From assembly GCF_014252355.1 (NCBI RefSeq), contig NZ_CP059217.1:1-64000 (forward strand): a DNA stretch of 64,000 nucleotides, given 5' to 3'. The position numbers were made by a program, and so were the translations under genes. Every line of letters starts with the position of its first letter. Position 1 is the first letter of the stretch. The DNA comes from Blattabacterium cuenoti (lineage in GTDB: Bacteria; Bacteroidota; Bacteroidia; Flavobacteriales; Blattabacteriaceae). Below the pieces are notes generated by a model. That model did no database searches. It worked only from the letters and a program-made list of their open reading frames with translations, and had not been told where the DNA came from. Shown here in pieces: positions 57,238 to 64,000 of the stretch.

Positions 57238-57319
57238 TTTGAATTAAATTTCAATCCATTAAATTCAAATTTAGTTATAAATATTGAAAACTAAATACAA
57301 TGATATTTTACCTTTATTT

Positions 57320-57327
57320 TATTTTTG
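57320..57327 (+). promoter_or_regulatory. Possible Bacteroidetes -7 box for the act operon
   Basis: TATTTTTG matches TAnnTTTG exactly and ends 21 bp before the actA ATG, a sensible distance. No TTTG is found 19-21 nt upstream, so support is partial. The 111-bp gap between the divergent M16 gene and actA must hold the operon promoter. Confidence 0.3.
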
Positions 57328-57348
57328 TAATTAATATACAATGATGCA

Positions 57349-58644
57349 ATGATGAAAAAAATCATATTTTTTATATTTTTTATATTTTTTATTTCAAATG
57401 CTGAAGACAAAATATTAGGTAATGCGGAAAATGGATATACTCTTTTTAACAAAAATTGTGCTTCTTGTCATGCATTAAATAAAACTATTATAGGTCCACC
57501 ATTATCTGGAATTACTCATAAAAGAAGTAAAGAATGGTTACATAAATGGATTTTAGATAATAAATCTTTTAGAAAAAGTGGAAATAAAGAAGCTATAGCT
57601 ATATATAAAAAATATGGCAATATAGAAATGAATTCTTTCCCTAATTTGTCAGAAGAACAAATAGATGACATTTTATTTTTTATTGAACATCCAATTCAAA
57701 ATCAAAAAAAACTAACCAAAAAAGACAATAATACAAGTTCTATTGCTATGGAATTAGAACAAACTAATAAGTTTTTTAAAAAAATTATAATTTTTGGACT
57801 TAGTCTTTTATCTATTATCATTATTATAATTTTATATAGAATTAAAATATTATTTAATTTATTATATAATGATATTTTTTTTGACAAAAAAAATATTTTG
57901 TCATCTTTAAATATTTTTTTAATAAAAATATTAGGAAAAAGTATAAAAACTTGGTATTTTATTTCATCTACGCTTATATTATTATTATTATCTAGTATAT
58001 ATGGAATATGGTATTTTCTAATGCATATAGATATAAATAAAGGATATAAACCAGTACAACCAATTTATTTTTCTCATAAAATCCATTCTGGAATTAATAA
58101 AATTGATTGTCAATATTGTCATTCTTCAGCAAAATATGGAAAAGTTGCTGGTATTCCTTCAACAAATATATGTATGAATTGTCATAATGTTATTCAAGAA
58201 TATGCAGGTGATTATATTGAAAAAGGAAAAAGTAAACAAGAATATAATCAAGAAATAAAAAAAATTTATTCTTCAATAGGATGGGATCCTAGTATAAGAA
58301 AATTTTATAAAAAATATCAACCAATTAAATGGATTAGAATTCATAATATGCCTGATTTTGTAAATTTCGATCATTCTCAACATATTATTAATGGAGAAAA
58401 AATGATTAAACAATTTAAAAAAGTAAATATAACTTGTACTGCTTGTCATGGAGAAGTAAACAATATGGATCAAATAGAAATGGCTAATGATTTTAGCATG
58501 GAATGGTGTATTTCTTGTCATAGACATATAGAAATTAATAAAAAAAATAAATATTATAATCAATATTTTAAAAATTTTATAATAAATAAAAAAATAACAG
58601 TTGACATGACTGGTGGAATAGAATGTGCTAAATGTCATTATTAA
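57349..58644 (+). CDS. actA: Alternative complex III multiheme cytochrome c (ActA)
   Basis: ActA is the multiheme c-type subunit of quinol:electron acceptor oxidoreductase. The 431 residues have a signal peptide (about 1-18) and a monoheme cytochrome domain (CASCH at 37-41). Two membrane helices (about 145-165 and 205-225) separate this from a C-terminal domain with five CxxCH sites at 254-258, 275-279, 363-367, 387-391 and 426-430. Six hemes are therefore expected. Heme attachment would need CcsB/CcsA (35710-38969). It is the first gene of the act operon. Confidence 0.93.
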   Translation: MMKKIIFFIFFIFFISNAEDKILGNAENGYTLFNKNCASCHALNKTIIGPPLSGITHKRSKEWLHKWILDNKSFRKSGNKEAIAIYKKYGNIEMNSFPNLSEEQIDDILFFIEHPIQNQKKLTKKDNNTSSIAMELEQTNKFFKKIIIFGLSLLSIIIIIILYRIKILFNLLYNDIFFDKKNILSSLNIFLIKILGKSIKTWYFISSTLILLLLSSIYGIWYFLMHIDINKGYKPVQPIYFSHKIHSGINKIDCQYCHSSAKYGKVAGIPSTNICMNCHNVIQEYAGDYIEKGKSKQEYNQEIKKIYSSIGWDPSIRKFYKKYQPIKWIRIHNMPDFVNFDHSQHIINGEKMIKQFKKVNITCTACHGEVNNMDQIEMANDFSMEWCISCHRHIEINKKNKYYNQYFKNFIINKKITVDMTGGIECAKCHY

Positions 58645-58671
58645 TTAAAATTTAAAAATATAATTCTTGTA

Positions 58672-61557
58672 ATGATAAATAATAAAAAGAATAAAAATAC
58701 TTCTTTAGATAAAGAAGAAACTATAATAAAAAATATTCTTAATAAAAAAACTTCTAGACGTGATTTTTTAAAATGGATAGGATTTAGTACAGCATCCGCA
58801 ACATTAGCTGCATGTAAAGGTCCAGTTATACAATCAATACCATATGTTGTAAAACCTGATATTATTACTCCTGGCATTCCTACATATTATGCATCTACTA
58901 TGATGGATTCTTTTGATATTGGTAGTGTATTGGTAAAAACACGAGAAGGTCGTCCTATCAAAATAGAACCAAATTTTACTTCTAAATATTTTAATACAAC
59001 CTCTGTTAGAATTCAATCTTCTATATTATCTTTATATGATGAAACAAGATTAAAAAATCCATTTTTAATGGGTAAACAATCTTCATGGAAAGAAATAGAT
59101 GATTTTATAAAAAATAATCTGAATAAAATTTCTAAACTTAATAAAGATATAGTCATATTGTCTTCATCTTATCCTAGTTATTCTACAAAAAAATTATTTC
59201 AATCTTTTAAAAAAGTTTATCCAACTACAAAATGGATTACATATGACGCTATTTCATATTCTATAGCTTTAGATGCCTCAGAACAAATATTTGGTATTAG
59301 AGCATTTCCATTCTTTGATTTATCAGAAATAGAATTAATTATTTCTTTTGATGCAGATTTTTTATCTAATTGGAGTCCTATTAGCCTTAGTAAATTTTAT
59401 GCTATTAATAGAAAACCAGGTAAACAAATGTCACAACATATTCAAATAGAAAGTAATATGACATTATCTGGAGCAAATGCAGATATTAGAATTCCAAAAA
59501 AACCATCTGATATAAAACAAATATTATTTGAAATTTATCAAAATATATTTTTTAATAAAAAAAGTACAAACAATATATCAAAAAAAATAATAGATTTAAT
59601 TCAACAAAAAAAATCTAAAAGTGTTATTTTAGCAGATGGAGATAAAGAATCTTATCTACTGTCATTTTTAATTAATTATAAAATTAATAGTAAAGCTTTA
59701 CAAAAAAAAAAATTTATTTTATCAAAAGAAAGTAATGATAAAAAATTTAAACAATTTATCAATGATGTAAACGAAAAAAAAGTAGGTCTTTTATTAATTC
59801 ATAATACTAATCCATTTTATAGTTTTCCATTTTTTAATACAATTAAAAAAAACATTCCAATATCTATTTATTTTACAATGACAAATAATGATACTAGTCA
59901 AAATATGGATATTTTACTTCCTATTCCACATTGGTTAGAAAGTTGGGGAGATTCACATCCAATAACAGATTATTACACATTAATGCAACCTACTATACAT
60001 CCTATATTTAATACTAGACAATTTCAAGATTCATTATTAATATGGAGTAACAATAAAAAATATAATAATTATTATGATTTTTTAAAAACAATTTGGAAAC
60101 AATATATTATTCCAAATTCTAATGTTTCATCATTTAATGAAGCATTATTTCATGGAGTTGTTAAAAAAAAAGATAATTTTAAAATCAAAGATCCATATTA
60201 TTATACATTTTATCCAAAAAATCCAACTAGAATAATTCCATCTAATTTATTCGAATTGAGATTATATATTAAAATTGGAATTGGTGATGGAACTCAATAT
60301 GATAATCCATGGTTACAAGAATTTCCTGATCCTATTACTCGTACAACTTGGGAAAATTATTTAACAATTTCACCTTTTGATGCAAATCAATTAGGTATTA
60401 AAAATTGGATTACTACATCAGGAGCTATGAATGGCCATTGTGTTAATTTAATTAAAAATGGAAAAATACTTATTCATAATATACCAGCTTATATACAACC
60501 TGGACAAAGCATAGGAACTATAGGATTATCTTTTGGATATGGACAACAAATAGGTAAATTATCAACAATGTGTCAAGGAACAAATGCATATATAATCTAT
60601 AAAAATTTTCATATTATTCAATTATATATACAAGTACTGAAATCAAATAAAATACATAAATTTTCTTGTGTACAAGTTCAAAATTATACAGAAGAAAGAA
60701 ATATTTTAAGAAATATTGATTTAAATACATTTTTAAATCAATCAAAATATATATGGAATGAAAAAGAAAATAATATCATAAATTCTGTAGAAACAAATAA
60801 TCATAAAAAAAATGGACATCATTTTCAACTTGCTATAGATTTAAATTCTTGTATTGGATGTGGATCTTGTATAATTGCATGTCATTCAGAAAATAATGTT
60901 CCTATTGTAGGAAAAGAAGAAATTAGAAAATCCAGAGATATGCATTGGATAAGAATAGATAGATATTATTCTACTTATGATAAAAAGGAAAAACAAAATT
61001 ATTTATTTAATCCACATGTTTCTTTTGTACCTTTAATGTGTCAACATTGTGAAAATGCTCCTTGTGAAACAGTTTGTCCAGTTGGGGCCACTACTCATGG
61101 AAAACAAGGCCAAAATATGATGACTTATAATCGGTGTGTCGGTACTCGTTATTGTGCTAATAACTGTCCTTATAAAGTTAGAAGATTTAATTGGTTTAAT
61201 TACGTAAATAATCACAATTTTAATTTTAATATGAATAATAGTTTAGGTAAAATGGTGATTAATCCTGATGTTGTAGTAAGAAGTAGAGGTGTGATGGAAA
61301 AATGTTCAATGTGTATACAAAGAACACAATATGTGATTGGAATTGCTAAAAAAGAAAATAGAAAAATAAAAGATGAAGAATTTGAAACTGCATGTAGTAT
61401 TTCTTGTCCCACAAATGCTATTATTTTTGGTGATATTAATGATCCCAATAGTAAAATTTCTCAAACCATAAAAGATAATAGAAATTATAAAATTTTAGAA
61501 TTTTTAGGAATTAATCCAAATGTGTCTTATAATCTGAAAGTAAGAAATTTAAAATAG
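58672..61557 (+). CDS. actB: Alternative complex III iron-sulfur/molybdopterin-like subunit (ActB)
   Basis: A 961-residue subunit. It starts with a twin-arginine signal (S28-R-R-D-F-L-K34, then a hydrophobic stretch ending TLAAC), so it is a Tat substrate. The large middle region resembles a molybdopterin oxidoreductase that lacks a cofactor in known complexes. The C-terminal part has four ferredoxin-like Cys clusters: CIGCGSCIIACH, CQHCENAPCETVCP, CVGTRYCANNCP, and CSMCIQRT with CSISCP. An in-frame A11 run lies at 59702-59712. actC follows after 8 bp. Confidence 0.95.
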   Translation: MINNKKNKNTSLDKEETIIKNILNKKTSRRDFLKWIGFSTASATLAACKGPVIQSIPYVVKPDIITPGIPTYYASTMMDSFDIGSVLVKTREGRPIKIEPNFTSKYFNTTSVRIQSSILSLYDETRLKNPFLMGKQSSWKEIDDFIKNNLNKISKLNKDIVILSSSYPSYSTKKLFQSFKKVYPTTKWITYDAISYSIALDASEQIFGIRAFPFFDLSEIELIISFDADFLSNWSPISLSKFYAINRKPGKQMSQHIQIESNMTLSGANADIRIPKKPSDIKQILFEIYQNIFFNKKSTNNISKKIIDLIQQKKSKSVILADGDKESYLLSFLINYKINSKALQKKKFILSKESNDKKFKQFINDVNEKKVGLLLIHNTNPFYSFPFFNTIKKNIPISIYFTMTNNDTSQNMDILLPIPHWLESWGDSHPITDYYTLMQPTIHPIFNTRQFQDSLLIWSNNKKYNNYYDFLKTIWKQYIIPNSNVSSFNEALFHGVVKKKDNFKIKDPYYYTFYPKNPTRIIPSNLFELRLYIKIGIGDGTQYDNPWLQEFPDPITRTTWENYLTISPFDANQLGIKNWITTSGAMNGHCVNLIKNGKILIHNIPAYIQPGQSIGTIGLSFGYGQQIGKLSTMCQGTNAYIIYKNFHIIQLYIQVLKSNKIHKFSCVQVQNYTEERNILRNIDLNTFLNQSKYIWNEKENNIINSVETNNHKKNGHHFQLAIDLNSCIGCGSCIIACHSENNVPIVGKEEIRKSRDMHWIRIDRYYSTYDKKEKQNYLFNPHVSFVPLMCQHCENAPCETVCPVGATTHGKQGQNMMTYNRCVGTRYCANNCPYKVRRFNWFNYVNNHNFNFNMNNSLGKMVINPDVVVRSRGVMEKCSMCIQRTQYVIGIAKKENRKIKDEEFETACSISCPTNAIIFGDINDPNSKISQTIKDNRNYKILEFLGINPNVSYNLKVRNLK

Positions 61558-61565
61558 ATATTAGT

Positions 61566-62939
61566 ATGTTTGATAATTATGAAAATTATAAAAAAAGGAA
61601 ATCAGTATTAATTACAGGAAAAAAATCATATCAAAATATTACAAATGATACTTTGAATCCTATTATACATAAAGCTGGTAATTTATGGTGGATTTCTTTT
61701 ATAATATCTTTATTATCTTTTTTATGGGGTGTAATTTGTATTTTATATACTATTGTAACAGGAATTGGAGTATGGGGTATTAATAAAACTATTAATTGGG
61801 CTTGGGATATTACAAATTTTGTTTGGTGGGTTGGGATTGGACATGCTGGTACATTAATTTCAGCAGTTTTATTATTATTTCGTCAAAAATGGAGATTATC
61901 CATTAATAGATCAGCTGAAGCAATGACGATTTTTGCGGTTATACAAGCAGGATTATTTCCAATAATTCATATGGGAAGGCCATGGAATGCATACTGGGTT
62001 ATACCAATACCTAATCAATTTGGTAGTTTATGGCCTAATTTTAATTCTCCTCTTTTATGGGATGTGTTTGCAATTAGTACGTATTTTTCTGTTTCTACTG
62101 TTTTTTGGTTTATTGGATTAATTCCAGATTTTGCAATGATAAGAGATAGAATCTCTAATCCAATTCAAAAAAAAATTTATAGTATTCTTAGTTTTGGTTG
62201 GGGTGGATCATCTAGAGATTGGCAAAGATTTGAAGAAATATCTCTTGTTTTAGCTGGGTTATGCACTCCATTAGTTTTTTCAGTTCATACTATTGTTTCT
62301 TTTGATTTTTCTACATCTATTATTAAAGGATGGCATAGTACAATTTTTCCTCCTTATTTTGTTTCAGGAGCAATATTTTCTGGTTTTGCTATGGTGCAAA
62401 CCTTATTAGGTGTAACTAGAAAAGTTCTTTCTTTAGAAAATTATATTACTAGAGATCATATTGAATATATGAATAAAATTATTCTTTTAACTGGTGGAAT
62501 TGTATCTTTAGCTTATATATCAGAATTTATTCTTTCTTGGTATTCAAAAGATCCTTTTGAAAAATTTATTTATTTTTCTGCAAAAGCTGCTACAGGTCCT
62601 TATTGGTGGGCTTTTTGGATATTAATTTTATGTAATGTTATTATTCCACAATTATTATGGATTAAATTTATAAGAAGAAGTTTTTTTTGGTCATATATAA
62701 TAGCTATTATTATTAATATTGGAATGTGGTTTGAAAGATTTGATATTATTGTTTTAAATTTAAGTCGTGATTATATTCCATCATCATGGACAGGATTTGT
62801 TCCATCTTTTATAGATGTTGGAATATTTATTGGAACAATTGGATGTTTTTTCTCTATTTATTTATTATATATACGATTTTTTCCAGTAATTTCTCAATCT
62901 GAACTAAAAACTTTAGTTTCTTGCAAAAAAAAATTATGA
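61566..62939 (+). CDS. actC: Alternative complex III membrane subunit ActC (NrfD-like)
   Basis: A 457-residue NrfD/PsrC-family quinol-binding membrane protein with about ten helices. HAGTLISAVLLLFRQKWR and NRSAEAMTIFA are conserved, as are HMGRPW, SVHTIVSFDFSTSI, and GWHSTIFPPYFVSGAIFSG. Key His and acidic residues for quinol chemistry appear present. It abuts actD by 1 bp. The gene is well conserved compared with non-respiratory genes of the window. Confidence 0.95.
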   Translation: MFDNYENYKKRKSVLITGKKSYQNITNDTLNPIIHKAGNLWWISFIISLLSFLWGVICILYTIVTGIGVWGINKTINWAWDITNFVWWVGIGHAGTLISAVLLLFRQKWRLSINRSAEAMTIFAVIQAGLFPIIHMGRPWNAYWVIPIPNQFGSLWPNFNSPLLWDVFAISTYFSVSTVFWFIGLIPDFAMIRDRISNPIQKKIYSILSFGWGGSSRDWQRFEEISLVLAGLCTPLVFSVHTIVSFDFSTSIIKGWHSTIFPPYFVSGAIFSGFAMVQTLLGVTRKVLSLENYITRDHIEYMNKIILLTGGIVSLAYISEFILSWYSKDPFEKFIYFSAKAATGPYWWAFWILILCNVIIPQLLWIKFIRRSFFWSYIIAIIINIGMWFERFDIIVLNLSRDYIPSSWTGFVPSFIDVGIFIGTIGCFFSIYLLYIRFFPVISQSELKTLVSCKKKL

Positions 62940-62940
62940 A

Positions 62941-63495
62941 ATGTTAAATAGTAATAATCAAAGTATCAAATATAATGTAATTCATGCATTATATAATGAT
63001 AAAAATTTAATGATTGATAGTATCAAATTACTTATTAAAAATAAAAATATAAAAATCAAAGAAGTATATTCACCTTTTCCAATACATAATTTAGATAAAT
63101 TATTAAAACTTAAACCAACTAATTTATCTATATATGCCTTTATATATGGGTTATTTGGTTTTTTTTTTTCAAATTTAATCATTTGGTATACGATGATTTA
63201 TGATTGGCCTCAAAATATTGGAGGAAAACCATCTTTTTCATGGATTCAAAATTTCCCTTCTTTTATTCCTGTTATATTTGAATTATCAATTTATTTTTCT
63301 GCACATTTGATGTGTATTACATATCTCTTTCAATGTAAATTATTTCCATGGACAAAATCAAAAAATCCAGATCCTAGAACAACAGATAATTTGTTTATGA
63401 TAGAAATTGAATATGACAAAAATCAAACAAATTCTATATTTTATTTTTCATCTTTTTTACAAAAACAAGGTGCAATAGAAGTCCATTGTAAATAA
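62941..63495 (+). CDS. actD: Alternative complex III membrane subunit ActD (DUF3341)
   Basis: A 184-residue DUF3341 protein with an N-terminal soluble part (ALYNDKNLMIDSIKLL, EVYSPFPIHNLDKLL) and two membrane helices (about 65-85 and 110-135), with NIGGKPSFSWIQNFPSFIPV between. The end DNLFMIEIEYD is typical. A T11 run (63159-63169) encodes part of the first helix in frame. It lies between actC and actE as in other Bacteroidetes. Confidence 0.93.
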   Translation: MLNSNNQSIKYNVIHALYNDKNLMIDSIKLLIKNKNIKIKEVYSPFPIHNLDKLLKLKPTNLSIYAFIYGLFGFFFSNLIIWYTMIYDWPQNIGGKPSFSWIQNFPSFIPVIFELSIYFSAHLMCITYLFQCKLFPWTKSKNPDPRTTDNLFMIEIEYDKNQTNSIFYFSSFLQKQGAIEVHCK

Positions 63496-63506
63496 AAAGT
63501 AAAGTA

Positions 63507-64000
63507 ATGATAAAATATTATTCTAGAATAGTAATTGTTTTATTGTTTTCAATTTGTTGTAATTCTTGTTGGTTCAATAAACAATATCCTAACATAGTAT
63601 ATATGCCAGATATGTATTATTCAGATGCATATGAACCGTATTCTGATCCATATCCATATTACAAATCTTCTATCAACAAAATTAAAATTAATCCTTTTGT
63701 AATAGAACAAACATCATCAATTACTTCAGTAGAAGGAACTATTCCAAGAAATTATTATGAATCATTTTCAAAATATACACAAGATAATACAAATCATGGA
63801 TATTTTCAATCAAAAAAAATTATTGAATCTCCTTTACAAAATAAAGAAAATAAAGTCATGAATAATATATTTCAAGATGGAAAAAAAATATATACAGTTA
63901 ATTGTGCTATTTGTCATGGAAATTTAGGAGATGGAGAAGGGTACTTAGTAAAGTCTGGAAAAATTTTAGGTATTCCTAATTATAAAGATCGATCTATTAC
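63507..64000 (+). CDS. actE: Alternative complex III monoheme cytochrome lipoprotein ActE (partial)
   Basis: The frame opens with ATG 63507 and runs off the right edge, 164 codons so far. The N-terminus is a lipoprotein-type signal (MIKYYSRIVIVLLFSICCNSC), then YMPDMYYSDAYEPY, typical of ActE. A heme site CAICHG sits in IYTVNCAICHGNLGDGEG near residues 130-146. As a lipoprotein it is a candidate Lnt substrate and needs heme attachment by CcsB/CcsA. The 3' end is outside the window. Confidence 0.9.
   Translation, partial: MIKYYSRIVIVLLFSICCNSCWFNKQYPNIVYMPDMYYSDAYEPYSDPYPYYKSSINKIKINPFVIEQTSSITSVEGTIPRNYYESFSKYTQDNTNHGYFQSKKIIESPLQNKENKVMNNIFQDGKKIYTVNCAICHGNLGDGEGYLVKSGKILGIPNYKDRSI

Noticed and set aside
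58641-58877. Minus-strand ORF of 78 codons at the start of actB
   Set aside because: It lies opposite a strongly conserved ActB N-terminus with its twin-arginine signal, and its sequence resembles no family.

Overview
The window looks like a piece of the chromosome of a strongly reduced flavobacterial endosymbiont. Blattabacterium, the cockroach symbiont, is the best match I can name. The evidence is a very AT-rich sequence, tight gene packing with many 4-bp stop/start overlaps, and Bacteroidetes-type versions of the genes: a tmRNA tag of the form GExxYAxAA, alternative complex III (Act) genes, CcsB/CcsA cytochrome c maturation, a DUF3127 protein and paired M16 peptidases. A complete cell-shape cluster and an almost complete TCA/respiratory set make a smaller symbiont such as Sulcia unlikely. 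The genus assignment is inference. No rRNA, insertion sequence, prophage or CRISPR array is visible.

Layout. 1-5.6 kb: translation and transcription genes (nusA, infB, aspS). 5.6-10.6 kb: ppa with a 2-oxo-acid dehydrogenase E2, nnr (NAD(P)HX repair) and lnt. 10.6-11.05 kb: tmRNA. 11.1-16.6 kb: minus-strand cell-shape operon mreB-mreC-mreD-mrdA-rodA. 16.7-22.7 kb: a folK-like gene, a small secreted orphan, ridA, truA, an ABC exporter, a SurA-like chaperone, a frameshifted thiN and a quinone-reductase-like gene. 22.7-29.3 kb: mdh, gcvP, tsaD, an Lrp/AsnC regulator, tRNA-Ser/Pro/Arg and clpP. 29.3-33.8 kb: a MOP flippase, a dUTPase-derived protein, a sugar nucleotidyltransferase, tatA and a lytic transglycosylase. 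33.9-39.8 kb: recA, an MBL hydrolase, ccsB, ccsA and a frameshifted acyltransferase. 39.8-47.6 kb: alaS, sucA, sucB, a TPR protein and an esterase. 47.6-48 kb: a spacer holding a lolD relic. 48-57.2 kb: sucC, dnaX, clpC, a DUF3127 protein, an SPFH protein, a SufT-like protein and two M16 peptidases. 57.3-64 kb: the act operon (actA to a partial actE).

How the genes fit together. CcsB/CcsA would attach heme to the CxxCH motifs of ActA and ActE. TatA would help export ActB, which has a textbook twin-arginine signal. Lnt would finish lipoproteins such as ActE. SucA, SucB, SucC and Mdh feed electrons toward that respiratory complex. MreBCD, PBP2, RodA, a lytic transglycosylase and a candidate lipid flippase maintain a peptidoglycan wall.

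I found no wholly new system. The striking feature is decay frozen at different stages: long open frames that have lost catalytic motifs (dnaX, a dUTPase homologue, folK, an ABC exporter), a ClpC without its N-domain, frameshifts in thiN (in a poly(A) tract) and in a plsC-like gene, a lolD remnant, a CcsB/CcsA protein split in two, and many intact genes carrying A/T runs of 10-12 bases.
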